Shown one piece after another: positions 27,080 through 36,858 of a stretch of DNA of 64,000 nucleotides; position 1 is the stretch's first letter, and each line of letters opens with the position of its first letter. The notes under the pieces are model-generated. The model was not told the DNA's origin. It saw nothing but the letters and a program-made list of their open reading frames with translations, and did no database searches. The position numbers and the translations under genes are program-made. Origin of the DNA: Bacteroidia bacterium (GTDB lineage Bacteria; Bacteroidota; Ignavibacteria; SZUA-365); contig JAOSJT010000001.1 in NCBI GenBank assembly GCA_027493955.1, forward strand, positions 3,397,131 through 3,461,130, given 5' to 3'.

Positions 27080-27670
27080 GGTAGCTCCTGTTGAGATGAG
27101 TGAGGTTTCGATTCTGTCAAAGGAGCATCCACTATCGTGCCAAAACGAAAATCACCGAATCCGGAGCAGAACCGCAGGAGTACACTGCACGGAATACTTG
27201 CTAGTGGCAAATATCGTCGAAGGTTGGAAAAATTTGTCGATACAGGCGGATGCAACGCTGATTATCACTGTGACCGTGCGATCCTACTCCTCGCAGCACC
27301 TCTGCATATAATACACACGTCGAGGGTCACGGATTGCTGCGGATTTTCACTGCGCGAATTGGACGCTTCCTACCGTCGGACACTCAAAAATGGGTGATTC
27401 ATGAATCGCCCATTTTCGTTCCATCAATCGTTCGACTCAATCGAATCCGACCAGAGCTTCTCCACTCGCCACCGGGATCTGACAGGAGCGTCTCGAAGAT
27501 GTCCTTCGCGATTCCCTTCGCCGATGCGGGTGGCTGTCGCACAAATATGTGCGGAAAATCGTCAAAAACGGCCCATTTTCAACGGTGACGAAATAGAGAC
27601 CTCAAAATTTTTCTTTTTTTTTTAAGACATTTTCAGCAACTGGAGCGAGTGGCTCTATATATAGGATACA
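27080..27670. other. Intergenic region with a solo copy of a palindromic repeat
   Basis: No gene is supported. At 27381-27416 the sequence ACTCAAAAATGGGTGATT, continuing to CATGAATCGCCC, matches the palindromic part of the tandem array at 37.7-38.6 kb, showing the element is dispersed. A poly-T run lies at 27607-27623. Confidence 0.5.
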
Positions 27671-27759
27671 GGGCCTGCGGCGATCTTCGATAGGGAGGTG
27701 GCGCGTGAGGGTATGAGCCAGAAAGATGCCATGACGCCGCAGGCCCCCCTCTTTTTTTT
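27671..27759 (+). ncRNA. Candidate structured small RNA upstream of purE
   Basis: A perfect 12-bp outer stem, GGGCCTGCGGCG (27671-27682) with CGCCGCAGGCCC (27735-27746), encloses an inner ATCTT/AAGAT pairing and a TGGC/GCCA hairpin, and is followed by eight T at 27752-27759. A TATATATA box sits 7 bp upstream of the first stem base. This layout suits an independent RNA of about 90 nt with its own terminator, or a purE leader element. It lacks the GGAAG/GCAGC signature of SRP RNA and the conserved CCGCCUGGGC of the ZTP riboswitch, so no known class is assigned. Confidence 0.5.
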
Positions 27760-27865
27760 CTCATCAATACAACCATTGGCGACCTCATGAGGCCGGTGCG
27801 GAAGATTTTTCCATGCTCCTCCCGTTTCGTAATTTACGTTGGTCCATCATCACATTGGAGATTTC

Positions 27866-28354
27866 ATGTCCGACAGCAATCCTCTCGTCATCGTCCTCAT
27901 GGGCAGTACGTCCGACTGGGACGTCATGCAGCACACCGACGCTACGCTTACCTCCTTCGGCATTCCGCATATCTGCCGGGCTCTTTCAGCGCACAGAACT
28001 CCATCGCATGTCATTGAACTGATTTCCAAGGCAGAGGAAGACGGTGCAGAGGTGGTCATAGCCGCAGCCGGTGGCGCGGCGCATCTCGCCGGCGTCGTAG
28101 CCGCGCATACCCTGTTGCCCGTACTCGGCGTACCCATGGGCAGCGTGCTGAACGGGCTGGATTCTCTGCTCTCCACCGTGCAGATGCCCGGCGGTATACC
28201 GGTGGGCACGCTTGCTATCGGCAAGGCCGGCGCGGTCAATGCGGCGCTGCTTGCTGTGGCAATACTGGCCAACAAGCGCCCTGAATTGCGCGAAAAGCTC
28301 CGTGATTTCCGGAAAGAACAGGAGGATAAAGTCCTCAGTTCGACACTCCCGTAG
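27866..28354 (+). CDS. purE: N5-carboxyaminoimidazole ribonucleotide mutase PurE
   Basis: This enzyme converts N5-CAIR to CAIR in de novo purine synthesis. At 162 aa it is the size of class I PurE, which forms an octamer. Signatures are 'VLMGSTSDWDVMQ', the active-site 'ALSAHRTPSHV', 'VIAAAGGAAHLAGVVAAHT' and 'PVLGVPMGSVLNGLDSLLS'. The purK gene, usually next to it, is absent here. The ATG at 27866 is chosen because the fold begins just after it. A strong terminator follows. Confidence 0.96.
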   Translation: MSDSNPLVIVLMGSTSDWDVMQHTDATLTSFGIPHICRALSAHRTPSHVIELISKAEEDGAEVVIAAAGGAAHLAGVVAAHTLLPVLGVPMGSVLNGLDSLLSTVQMPGGIPVGTLAIGKAGAVNAALLAVAILANKRPELREKLRDFRKEQEDKVLSSTLP

Positions 28355-28377
28355 AGGAAGCGGGACGTCTTCTTTTC

Positions 28378-28411
28378 AACGGCCCGGAGCGCATGATCCG
28401 GGCCGTTTATT
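28378..28411 (+). terminator. Rho-independent terminator after purE
   Basis: Stem AACGGCCCGGA / TCCGGGCCGTT with an 8-nt loop lies 24 bp after the purE stop and is followed by a short T-rich tail (TTTATT). Confidence 0.75.
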
Positions 28412-28451
28412 GTGCTTCGAATGATGCTGGTCGCTTCCTCCAGTTCGCCCG

Positions 28452-28643
28452 CTATCTCCCCAGTTCCCTCGCCGTTTTTCCTCCTATCCCGTAGTCATCT
28501 TTGTCCATGGTCGAGATAATCACCCGCACGGACTCCCCGGGCACGTGCAGCGTTTTCACCGCTGCTTCAGTGAGCGCGTGAATCAGTGCCTTTTTTTGCT
28601 CCACGGATCGTCCTTCAAGAATAAACGCTGTAATTATCGGCAT
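28452..28643 (-). CDS. 4-oxalocrotonate tautomerase family protein
   Basis: A 63-aa tautomerase-fold protein. After removal of Met the N-terminus is Pro ('PIITAFILEGRS'), the catalytic base of the family. The segment 'EQKKALIHALTEAAVKTLHVPGESVRVIISTMDKDDYGIGG' read in parts follows the usual helix-strand pattern, with 'DDYGIGG' near the end matching the 'NWGIGG' family position. The family catalyses keto-enol tautomerisation; the substrate here is unknown. The ATG at 28643 is chosen over one two codons upstream because it puts Pro second. Confidence 0.9.
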   Translation of the reverse strand: MPIITAFILEGRSVEQKKALIHALTEAAVKTLHVPGESVRVIISTMDKDDYGIGGKTARELGR

Positions 28644-28743
28644 GATCAACTTCCATTGTGCTACATTACGCTTGAATATAGGTAAATTGTGTTGTACAAT
28701 TGAAGTGTTACTTTAAGTCCGGACACAGCGCGAAAGAGGCACA

Positions 28744-31700
28744 ATGAAATCACCGATCAGCTTTCTTCCCGTCCTGCTCATCGTGCTTACGACGGCTCAT
28801 GCCCAGCCTCAGCTTTCCGTCTCCATACACATCCCTGCTTTGAGTGTCGATCCCGGCGGTCAATCGTACTCTCCGATCCCCCTTCCGGTTCAGGCGACCA
28901 TTTACAACACGGGCAATGTCGCTTCGGCGCAACTCTCCGCGCGCATCAGTTTCACCGCTGATCTTTCTCTCGACGCATCGGAACAGGGTGCGGTGATAAA
29001 GATACCGACACCTTCCGCAGTTGCGCCCAACGATTCGGCGAAGGTGGAATGGCTTCTGTACCATCCACCTTCCTTCGCTGCGAAAAATTATCGCATTCGG
29101 ATCTGGCTGCTGACCTCGGCGGTGGATTCTTTCGAGACGCAAAAACTCTTCACGCTTCCCGCCATGGCGCCACCGGATTTCAAGTTTTCGCTTGGTCCCA
29201 TACCAGCGTTGCAAGTGCGCGCGGATTCACTCGGGTACGAAATGAATCCCTTCACCATCGCCTTGCGCCTCTCGAACCAGGGCGGCACCACGATTGACAC
29301 CGTCTCCGTTCAGTTTCACCTGCCGACCGATTACATACTCGACCCGTCCACGCAAGCGAATCCCTACATTGTATCCATCCCCATGCCGCCGCCGACGGCG
29401 GGCAATCCGCGAGTTGACATTCTGTGGAATGTACGGTATTTCGGTGCCACGATTCAGGCGCGCAGCGATACCTTCCGCATTGTCGCACGGGGAAAGGATA
29501 TCGCAGGGAACTGGCGGGAAGAAGACACGTTGTTCATTGTTCAGGTGGACGGCATGTCGCCGGCCGTTGAATGCACTCTCCCGGGGACGAATGCCTTGCA
29601 GTACGACGCGGCAAGCATCTACTCCCCCCAACCCTATCGGCTCACGGCGCGCATTGAAAATATCGGCGAGCAATGGGCACAACTTCTCAGCTTGAAAGCC
29701 ATGCTCATTGGTGACGACGTTTCGCTGCTCGGTGCCGCCGTCAAACCCGCGGGTCCTTCGCTGCTGCCAGGGAACATTGTGACCGAAACCTGGGACATCG
29801 CCGTGCAGCGCAGGGCAGCTACGCGACAGTTCACCGCTGTGGTGGAGCTCACCGATCTCAACGGGCGGAAACGACGCGTTGAGAAGATCATACAAGTCCC
29901 GGGCAAACCGTATCACCTGACTGTGGAAAACCTGACCGCAGCGGATACACTTGCGCGTAACGCCGAAGGAACGAATTTTGTAACACCGGATATCCCAATC
30001 CGCTACTCTGTCGGGAACCGCACGTGGTACAACAGTACCGTGCAGTACGTTCGAGTGCAGTCGCAGGGTGTCGGTATCGTGGCTCCGCCATACCACGAAC
30101 ATCAGCCGATGACCCTCCTGGCACCGGACGAAGTCAGTCCGCAACGGGAGGATGTATTTTCCGTGGAAGGCCAGGTACAGGGACGCATCGTCAATTTCCA
30201 TGTGCTGGCGGTAAGCGACAGGGGCGACACCGCACGGGGCACCAGACCCGTGTTCGTGCCGGGATTGCGCCCCATTCTTACGCTGCAACGCAACGGGACG
30301 GATGCCCTGCGTTACGATAGAGCGAACGACTACGCACCGAATCCCTTTTATCAGGAGTATGTGCTCCGCAATGTTGGTCACGTCACGGTACGTGTAGATT
30401 CGCTGCGGCTCTCGTACACCGCGGACGGTGTCACCACGCCCGACCCGTTGTTCCGCACCGTGGGCTGGAATCTGAATCCGGGCGATTCACTTGTGACGCG
30501 GTGGAATTTCCTCGCCTATAAACGCAGTGTGGATCGCGCTCTCGATTTCAACATATCCGCCTGGACCTCGGGCGAGCAGCATCTCACCCTCGCACACACA
30601 CTCAGCATCCCCGGACTGTACCCCGTGCCGGAACTTGTCTTCAGCGGTGACGATACGCTGACCTATGATCCCGTGCGTGTGTACACCCCTAATCCCTTCA
30701 CACGCACACTGACCGTACGCAACATCGGCACCGATGACCTCGGTTGCGATTCCGTGCGTCTGTTCTTCGATGATACGCGCGTTCTGCTCAACGACAGCGA
30801 CCTATGGAGCGCCGGAGCCCTCCTGGAAGTGGACAGCGCGCTCGAACTGTCGTGGCGCTTCACCGCGCTGGAGCGTGATGTGTCCGTCCTTCTTCCGGTG
30901 ACGGCAACACTGTACCACGCACAAGGCAGCAGCGAACGTACCGGGTACGTGTTCATACCGGCGCTCACGCCGGGGCTCGAGATCTCTTTCCTGGGTGATT
31001 CCTTTCTGTCCATGGACGCCGATAATGTGTACACACCCAATCCCTTTGCGAGAGGCGTGCGTGTCACCAACAACGGTACGGGTATGCTGCGCCTGGATTC
31101 CATTCGTCTGAAGAGCAACGATCCCGATATTCGCTTCGACGAAGCGCCGACACAGCATATCAATCAGGTGTTGCAGCCCGGAAATTCCGCTACAGCGACC
31201 TGGCATGGGCGCAGCAATCCGCGCTTCATAGCGGGAAATGTGCTTCTTGAATTCGATGTTCATCACAGCGGCGGAGAAGTCCTTCCCACCGCGACGGACA
31301 TACGTATCCCGGGAAGAGCACATTATTTCAACATTGTCGATATGGATGCCCCGGCACGACTCACGCTTGATCCGAGCGGCTATGCCTATAGCAGCGAGGG
31401 CTTCGGGTTGCGCTTCCGTGTCCATAACGACTGCTGGGCGAAAACAGTGTTCACACGCGCAAACATCGAAGCCGACGTACTGGACGGCATCGTCCGCGTC
31501 GGAGCCACCGGCGACATTCTGCCCAATGAGCCTTTGGCTCCCATGGCAACGTCGCAGTTCGTCGTCGACAGCTTTGTCGTGCTTCCACGGACCACCGAGC
31601 GCTTCGTCACATTGGACATCACGGTGTATGACGGTTTTATGCGCAAGGGTACAGCGAAAACTACCGTATACATTCCCGCCGCCCTGGCGACATCGGTGTC

Positions 31701-31986
31701 GGAAATTCCTTCCCGCAGCGATTTCCACATTGCTGCCTTGTATCCCATGCCTGTGGCGGCAGAGGCACGTGCGGAGGTGAGCGTGTTGCTTCAGGGTTTG
31801 CGCATCGGAAACGTCACCCTCGAACTGCGCGATATGCTCGGTCGGCTCGTTTCCCGCATGCACATTGAAAGCGACGGAGGAACGGGGCTGTACCGTTTGC
31901 CTATCGATCCGGTGAGCAGTGGTACCTATCTCCTCCGTGCAATCAACAACAACCGTGCTGCCACCCGACTGCTGCAGATACGTTGA
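28744..31986 (+). CDS. Large T9SS-exported protein with repeated Ig-like/CARDB-like domains
   Basis: A 1080-aa secreted protein. Residues 1-20 are a signal peptide ending 'TTAHAQ'. The body consists of at least five related beta units of about 115-120 residues, each opening with a Tyr-Asp/Asn-Pro-Phe motif such as 'YDPVRVYTPNPF', 'YDRANDYAPNPF' and 'MDADNVYTPNPF', followed by 'LTVRNIGTDD'-like strands. This resembles CARDB-type Ig folds that bind cell-surface ligands. The last ~85 residues are a T9SS type A sorting domain ('LYPMPVAAEARAEVSVLL', 'LELRDMLGRLVSRM', 'GTYLLRAINNNRA'). It is probably surface-attached or released through T9SS. The function of the repeats is unknown. Confidence 0.85.
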   Translation: MKSPISFLPVLLIVLTTAHAQPQLSVSIHIPALSVDPGGQSYSPIPLPVQATIYNTGNVASAQLSARISFTADLSLDASEQGAVIKIPTPSAVAPNDSAKVEWLLYHPPSFAAKNYRIRIWLLTSAVDSFETQKLFTLPAMAPPDFKFSLGPIPALQVRADSLGYEMNPFTIALRLSNQGGTTIDTVSVQFHLPTDYILDPSTQANPYIVSIPMPPPTAGNPRVDILWNVRYFGATIQARSDTFRIVARGKDIAGNWREEDTLFIVQVDGMSPAVECTLPGTNALQYDAASIYSPQPYRLTARIENIGEQWAQLLSLKAMLIGDDVSLLGAAVKPAGPSLLPGNIVTETWDIAVQRRAATRQFTAVVELTDLNGRKRRVEKIIQVPGKPYHLTVENLTAADTLARNAEGTNFVTPDIPIRYSVGNRTWYNSTVQYVRVQSQGVGIVAPPYHEHQPMTLLAPDEVSPQREDVFSVEGQVQGRIVNFHVLAVSDRGDTARGTRPVFVPGLRPILTLQRNGTDALRYDRANDYAPNPFYQEYVLRNVGHVTVRVDSLRLSYTADGVTTPDPLFRTVGWNLNPGDSLVTRWNFLAYKRSVDRALDFNISAWTSGEQHLTLAHTLSIPGLYPVPELVFSGDDTLTYDPVRVYTPNPFTRTLTVRNIGTDDLGCDSVRLFFDDTRVLLNDSDLWSAGALLEVDSALELSWRFTALERDVSVLLPVTATLYHAQGSSERTGYVFIPALTPGLEISFLGDSFLSMDADNVYTPNPFARGVRVTNNGTGMLRLDSIRLKSNDPDIRFDEAPTQHINQVLQPGNSATATWHGRSNPRFIAGNVLLEFDVHHSGGEVLPTATDIRIPGRAHYFNIVDMDAPARLTLDPSGYAYSSEGFGLRFRVHNDCWAKTVFTRANIEADVLDGIVRVGATGDILPNEPLAPMATSQFVVDSFVVLPRTTERFVTLDITVYDGFMRKGTAKTTVYIPAALATSVSEIPSRSDFHIAALYPMPVAAEARAEVSVLLQGLRIGNVTLELRDMLGRLVSRMHIESDGGTGLYRLPIDPVSSGTYLLRAINNNRAATRLLQIR

Positions 31987-32284
31987 TGTCCGCTGCTTGG
32001 GAGTCTTGACGCGCTGGTGCTGCGGACGTGCTTCCAGAGACCGGAGTCAGATCCCGGTATTGTTCCGCCCCGCTACTGACAGACGCATCCGGCGCGCTGT
32101 CCACCGTTGCTGTTCCGTCCGTGCGTGCCGATGAACGGCGTCCGACTTGATTTCCTGTCTAAATCGTACATTACCATTATCATACATGTACCTGCATGTG
32201 TGGTGCATCCAGCCCGCACCGGGAAAGGAGTGTCCTCCCCTCCGCCTTGCGGGCGATACCGCTGATTCACGAGTGCTCCGAAGG

Positions 32285-35209
32285 ATGATTCGAATTCTCC
32301 GACAACTCCTGCTCCTTCTCCTGCTGCCGGTCATGCAATCCTGCGGAATCGTGGAGAGTATCCTTCCCTGGCGCGACACGAACACCGCAGAAGAACCAGC
32401 CTTGGTCGCACCCACACAGCCCCCTGTCCATGTGGCGTTGGTGGAATACGACAGTCTTCTTGCGGATTTCGATATTGCCGGCTACCCGCGGCTCCATTCC
32501 GCCTGGGTGGACAGTGTGTACGAAACACTCTCTCCACGGGGTCGCCTTGGTCAGCTCATCACAGAATTCTCCTTCAGCGAAGCCAACGGCCGCACGCTCA
32601 CAAAGCTGCTCGCGAGTGTGCGGAGGGACAGCATCGGCGGAGTTATTTTCTCACGCGGCAGCAGCGCATCACTGCGAAAGATCATCGACACCCTGAGCGT
32701 CGTGGCACGCGTGCCTCTGCTTTTTTCCGCCGATTTCGAATATGGACCCGGCATGCGTCTGACGGACGGATACCGCCTCCCCTCGATGATGGCTATTGCG
32801 GCGACGCGATCGCCGGATCTCGCCTACCGTGCCGGAACTGCGGTGGCGAAGGAATCCCGTGCACTCGGCATTGGTCAGAACTACGCGCCGGTTTGCGATA
32901 TCAACAGCAACCCGCAGAATCCCATCATCAATACGCGCTCATTCGGTGAAGACAGAGAATTGGTGGCGGAAATGGCTGAAGCCTACATGCGCGGCATGCA
33001 GGATGCGGGGTTGATCGCTACCGCAAAGCATTTCCCGGGTCATGGCGATACGCAAACGGATTCTCACACAAAACTTCCGTTGCTGCGCATAGACAGGCAA
33101 CGCCTCGATTCCCTCGAGCTCTATCCCTTCCGGCGGCTGGTGGATGCGGGCGTCATGTCCGTGATGCCGGGACACCTTGCTGTACCTTCCCTGTCTGGTG
33201 ATTCATCTCTCCCTGCGACACTTTCGCGTGTCATCCTCGATTCGCTTCTGCGGGACGAATTGGGTTTCCGTGGACTGGTGGTCAGTGACGCGATGAACAT
33301 GAAGGCGCTGACCCGAAGCCGGGTGCGCAATATTCCCGCGACGGCACTTGCCGCCGGCATCGACGTGTTACTCATGCCGGAAGACGCGTCGACAGCGGTG
33401 GATTCGCTGGAAGCAGCGATGCGGCGCGGCGAACTTGACAGCGCCGCAGTGGCGCGATCAGTCAAAAGAGTCCTCGCCATGAAAGAGTGGAGCATCGACC
33501 AAAAGGCGCTGCATGACTCTTCGGAACATCGCCTCGATCAAACCCAGAGACACAGACAGCTTGCACGGCATATCGCCGCGCGGGCTGTGACTTTGCTCGG
33601 AAATCAAGACGGCCTGCTGCCGCTGACACTTGAGGGAAAGCGCATCGGAGTACTTTCGTTGAGCAGGGATGAGCGCACACCCGCTGTCGCGGAATTTGCC
33701 GAGGCGCTGCGCGCAACGGGTGCGGTCGTGCGTCATGTATCCGTGGATGCCACCTCGCGCAATCACGGCAGCGCGGTACGGGATTCTCTCGCCCGAAGCG
33801 ACGTTCTGTTTATTGCAGGTTTTCTCCCTGTCATAAACGGTACGGGAAGCATCGGATTAACCACCGTGCAGAGAGCGGCTCTGGAGCAAGCGGCGGAACT
33901 TCGCAAGCCCGCTGTCGCCCTTGCGTTCGGTAGCCCCTATTTCTGCGCCGCATATCCGCAAGCGAAAGCATGGGTGTGCAGCTATAGCGATGATGAGGCG
34001 TCCGTGCTTGCGACCGTCGACATGCTGAAAGGCGACATCCCCGCTTCCGGACGCCTTCCCGTAAGCATTCCGGGAATCGCGCATTTCGGTGCGGGCGTGC
34101 AAACAGCCGACGGCGACGAGCGGGTGTCTATACAACTCGCAGCGCAGTTCCGGGGTGTGGACAGCTTGATACACGAGAAAATCCGCGACAGGGCCTTTCC
34201 CGGTGCGCAGCTTTTGGTTCGTCTGCCCAATGGCAGTATCTACCGCGCGAATTATGGCCGGCACAGCTACGACTCGGATGCTTGGGATGTATCGGACAGT
34301 ACGCTGTACGACATCGCGTCGCTCACAAAGGTGGTCGCCACAACAAGCGCCGTTATGCGTTTGTTCGAGGATGGTCGCTTGCATTTGGACAGCTCCGCTG
34401 CATCCTATCTTCCCGAATTCGGCGAAAACGGTAAAGACGTGGTCACCATACGGCAGCTGCTGCAGCACCGCGGTGGACTGGAGGCCTTCCGGCAGTTCCA
34501 TCCTTCCATGAGCACCGAGAGCGAGGTTCTCCATGCAATTTATGCCTCGCAGCTCCAGGCACCTGCCGGGAGCCGCACGCTGTATTCCGATTTCGGCATG
34601 ATTGTATTGGGAAAAATCGTCGAGCGCGTCACGGGAATGCGGCTCGATGAATTTCTGTCCGACATACTGTTAAAGCCTCTGGGCATGCGTAACACCATGT
34701 TCACTCCTCCGGATTCGCTCCGCCACCGTATCGCCCCAACTGAAGTGGACACATCGTGGAGAAGACGCCTGATACACGGCGAGGTCCATGACGAAACAGC
34801 AAGTCTGCTCAGCGGTGTCGCCGGACACGCGGGCCTGTTCGCCAACGCCGACGATCTTGGCCGCTTCGCAGAAATGCTGCTGCACCTGGGAGGAGGTATC
34901 GATTCACAACTCTTCAAGCCGTCCACCGTGCTACAATTCACAAGCCGGGAACGCCCGCGTGACACTCGCGCACTGGGATGGGATATGCGTTCGGTGACGG
35001 GTTCTTCGGCCGGACATTATTTCTCTCTGCGCTCTTATGGGCATACAGGATTCACGGGCACATCCATCTGGATTGACCCTTCAGCAGATATATACGTCAT
35101 TTTTCTGACAAACCGCGTGCACCCCACGCGCGCCAATCAGGCCTTGCCGCGCTTCCGCGCCACGCTGCATGATGCCATTCGCGAGGCGATCTCCGCCCTG
35201 CCGCTCTGA
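32285..35209 (+). CDS. GH3 beta-N-acetylhexosaminidase fused to class C beta-lactamase-like domain (lipoprotein)
   Basis: A 974-aa envelope lipoprotein; the lipobox is 'LPVMQSC' after a leucine-rich stretch. Residues about 60-600 form a GH3 domain of the NagZ branch: the His-Asp dyad in 'KHFPGHGDTQTDSH' (K248, H253, D255) and the nucleophile Asp335 in 'VVSDAMNMKAL'. Residues about 620-970 form a serine hydrolase: Ser679-x-x-Lys682 in 'ASLTKV', Tyr-Ser-Asp in 'LYSDFGMIVLG', and His-Thr-Gly in 'GHTGFTGTSIW'. This combination occurs in Bacteroidota. It suggests coupled cleavage of muropeptide sugars and peptide or ester bonds in the envelope. The start at 32285 is chosen for the lipobox; the frame is open further upstream. 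Confidence 0.9.
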   Translation: MIRILRQLLLLLLLPVMQSCGIVESILPWRDTNTAEEPALVAPTQPPVHVALVEYDSLLADFDIAGYPRLHSAWVDSVYETLSPRGRLGQLITEFSFSEANGRTLTKLLASVRRDSIGGVIFSRGSSASLRKIIDTLSVVARVPLLFSADFEYGPGMRLTDGYRLPSMMAIAATRSPDLAYRAGTAVAKESRALGIGQNYAPVCDINSNPQNPIINTRSFGEDRELVAEMAEAYMRGMQDAGLIATAKHFPGHGDTQTDSHTKLPLLRIDRQRLDSLELYPFRRLVDAGVMSVMPGHLAVPSLSGDSSLPATLSRVILDSLLRDELGFRGLVVSDAMNMKALTRSRVRNIPATALAAGIDVLLMPEDASTAVDSLEAAMRRGELDSAAVARSVKRVLAMKEWSIDQKALHDSSEHRLDQTQRHRQLARHIAARAVTLLGNQDGLLPLTLEGKRIGVLSLSRDERTPAVAEFAEALRATGAVVRHVSVDATSRNHGSAVRDSLARSDVLFIAGFLPVINGTGSIGLTTVQRAALEQAAELRKPAVALAFGSPYFCAAYPQAKAWVCSYSDDEASVLATVDMLKGDIPASGRLPVSIPGIAHFGAGVQTADGDERVSIQLAAQFRGVDSLIHEKIRDRAFPGAQLLVRLPNGSIYRANYGRHSYDSDAWDVSDSTLYDIASLTKVVATTSAVMRLFEDGRLHLDSSAASYLPEFGENGKDVVTIRQLLQHRGGLEAFRQFHPSMSTESEVLHAIYASQLQAPAGSRTLYSDFGMIVLGKIVERVTGMRLDEFLSDILLKPLGMRNTMFTPPDSLRHRIAPTEVDTSWRRRLIHGEVHDETASLLSGVAGHAGLFANADDLGRFAEMLLHLGGGIDSQLFKPSTVLQFTSRERPRDTRALGWDMRSVTGSSAGHYFSLRSYGHTGFTGTSIWIDPSADIYVIFLTNRVHPTRANQALPRFRATLHDAIREAISALPL

Positions 35210-35428
35210 ACCATTGCTCCATTTGATCCACTGCGCGGATGGTATGGATTGACGCACATCAGGAGCGAGGAAGGACGTGCAGGGATTCTCTTGACAGATT
35301 TTCCTTACCTGCCGCACAATAATCTTCCCTGCGGTTCTAAAGGAAATCTGCGGAATACGAGTAGGTAACAATGCGTTCGCTGTTTGCACGGGGATGGCTT
35401 TCGGCATTGCCCGAAGCACTGATCCCGG

Positions 35429-36640
35429 CTACCAGCCCGCTCCGATGCCCCAAGTGCTGTTGATGCCGGCAAATATCCGTCCTTCCGTCGTGACCGTTAT
35501 GAAGCAGCCGGGAGAAATGCCGCCGATCCTGAACACACCGGGATACACATTCGCCGTCAAGAGGTTCGACGAAATTCCGCTCAGTACGAACGAGGCGAGC
35601 AGTGATCCCTCACGATCCCAGTACAATCCTCCGCTCCAGGTGAGATCCGCGGTCACACGCAAAGGATTCTCTGTTTCCGCGTGGAGCTGCTTCGTCCGAA
35701 GTCCAGCGGCCAGTGAGATGGCGTCCCCGTTATCAAGCCGTACGCTCGCCCCCAGCAATCCATTCAATCCGAACACATACAGCAGAGACCAGCGTTCGCT
35801 CCCCGGAATTCCCAGTCGCACCGAGAAGTACTGCCCCGCATTGTGCACATGTCCATTCGACAGGAGCAGAGCCGGCTGCAGCGACCAGTCGGCGAGGTGC
35901 AAGGACTCCCCGAAGAACCGGCGAACATCTTCGCTCGAAAACAGCGCTATACCTCCAAGATCGAAGAGATATATGTCCGCTATCGGATCAATGAGCCGTC
36001 CTTTGACGGCATTGTTCTCCATCACCTCATTGAGCAGATGCCCCGCCATGACCGTTCCCGCTGCCCACCAGCCGGGAGCGGACACACCGCGCGCATCGAA
36101 CCATTCCGCGAGTCGGGCCCAACTCGCGCCGCCACCGATAAGGTGCAGCTGGTAATTCGGCCACCAGCTTGCTCCCGTGTTGAATTCCAACGGCAGCACC
36201 TCATGTCGCAAGAAGCGCCAGAAGCCGTATTCTCTGACAAGCGAAGCCGGACGTACAAGATTTCCGAATACGGTCGACGCCGCGGGAGCATACGGATACG
36301 TCAGAATATCTTTCCGGTATCGATCAAGCTGCGTAATGTCGTATCCCATATTCAGAATGACCGACAGAGGATGTATCTGTGCATGACTCCCTATACCGGG
36401 ATTACGGTGAAAGACATAGCGAAGCGAATCGGGATTCGCCAGCATGACGCCACTCGTCGCGAAATGCATGATGGACGCGCTGAAGATAATTTTCCACAGA
36501 ACCAGTAATCCCGCGATACGGCCACGGCGAAAAACCGACAGCAGTTCCCGGCCGTCGCTGCCAGCGCTGCGTTCCGCGCTCCCTCGCACGTCGTCACCCT
36601 GGCAAAGCGCTCCACGGCCAGGGAAGTGGCTCATCCTCAT
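35429..36640 (-). CDS. Hypothetical membrane or envelope protein, about 403 aa
   Basis: Function unknown. A hydrophobic segment lies at about 45-75 ('GLLVLWKIIFSASIMHFATSGV'), then a largely soluble region with many aromatic residues, 'ASWWPNYQLHLIGGGASWARLAEWF', 'GWWAAGTVMAGHLLNEVMENN' and 'LIDPIADIYLFDLGGI'. The C-terminal third alternates polar and hydrophobic residues in barrel-like strands, ending 'WGIGAGW'. It loosely recalls DUF3943-type outer-membrane proteins, a weak resemblance from memory. The start is uncertain: ATGs at 36640 and 36634 are both usable and the frame extends to 36814. It is divergent from the TonB-domain gene. Confidence 0.6.
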   Translation of the reverse strand: MRMSHFPGRGALCQGDDVRGSAERSAGSDGRELLSVFRRGRIAGLLVLWKIIFSASIMHFATSGVMLANPDSLRYVFHRNPGIGSHAQIHPLSVILNMGYDITQLDRYRKDILTYPYAPAASTVFGNLVRPASLVREYGFWRFLRHEVLPLEFNTGASWWPNYQLHLIGGGASWARLAEWFDARGVSAPGWWAAGTVMAGHLLNEVMENNAVKGRLIDPIADIYLFDLGGIALFSSEDVRRFFGESLHLADWSLQPALLLSNGHVHNAGQYFSVRLGIPGSERWSLLYVFGLNGLLGASVRLDNGDAISLAAGLRTKQLHAETENPLRVTADLTWSGGLYWDREGSLLASFVLSGISSNLLTANVYPGVFRIGGISPGCFITVTTEGRIFAGINSTWGIGAGW

Positions 36641-36757
36641 ACGCTCTTGCGGCAAACGAGGGTATCGAGATTGTTGCTGAAGGAAAATGTGGTACAATGG
36701 TGGAATCATAGAAGACAATGTCGATGAGCGGGAGGTTACAAACACGCTAATTTTTTC

Positions 36758-36789
36758 TTTGGATTTTATTTTCTTTCCCCGTAATGTTA
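36758..36789 (+). promoter_or_regulatory. Candidate promoter of the TonB-domain gene
   Basis: TTTG (36758-36761), 20 nt, then TAATGTTA (36782-36789), about 70 bp upstream of the ATG at 36859, in an AT-rich stretch. The -7 box fits only partly. Confidence 0.3.
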
Positions 36790-36858
36790 CAGGACTGATC
36801 AAGCAGAATCCCATTCTGCATATCCCGGACTCACATATATTCTCTCGAAGAGGTAAAC

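Noticed and set aside
27671-27759. SRP RNA, ZTP riboswitch or fluoride riboswitch
   Set aside because: The hallmark bases of each class are missing, although the hairpin and terminator are real.
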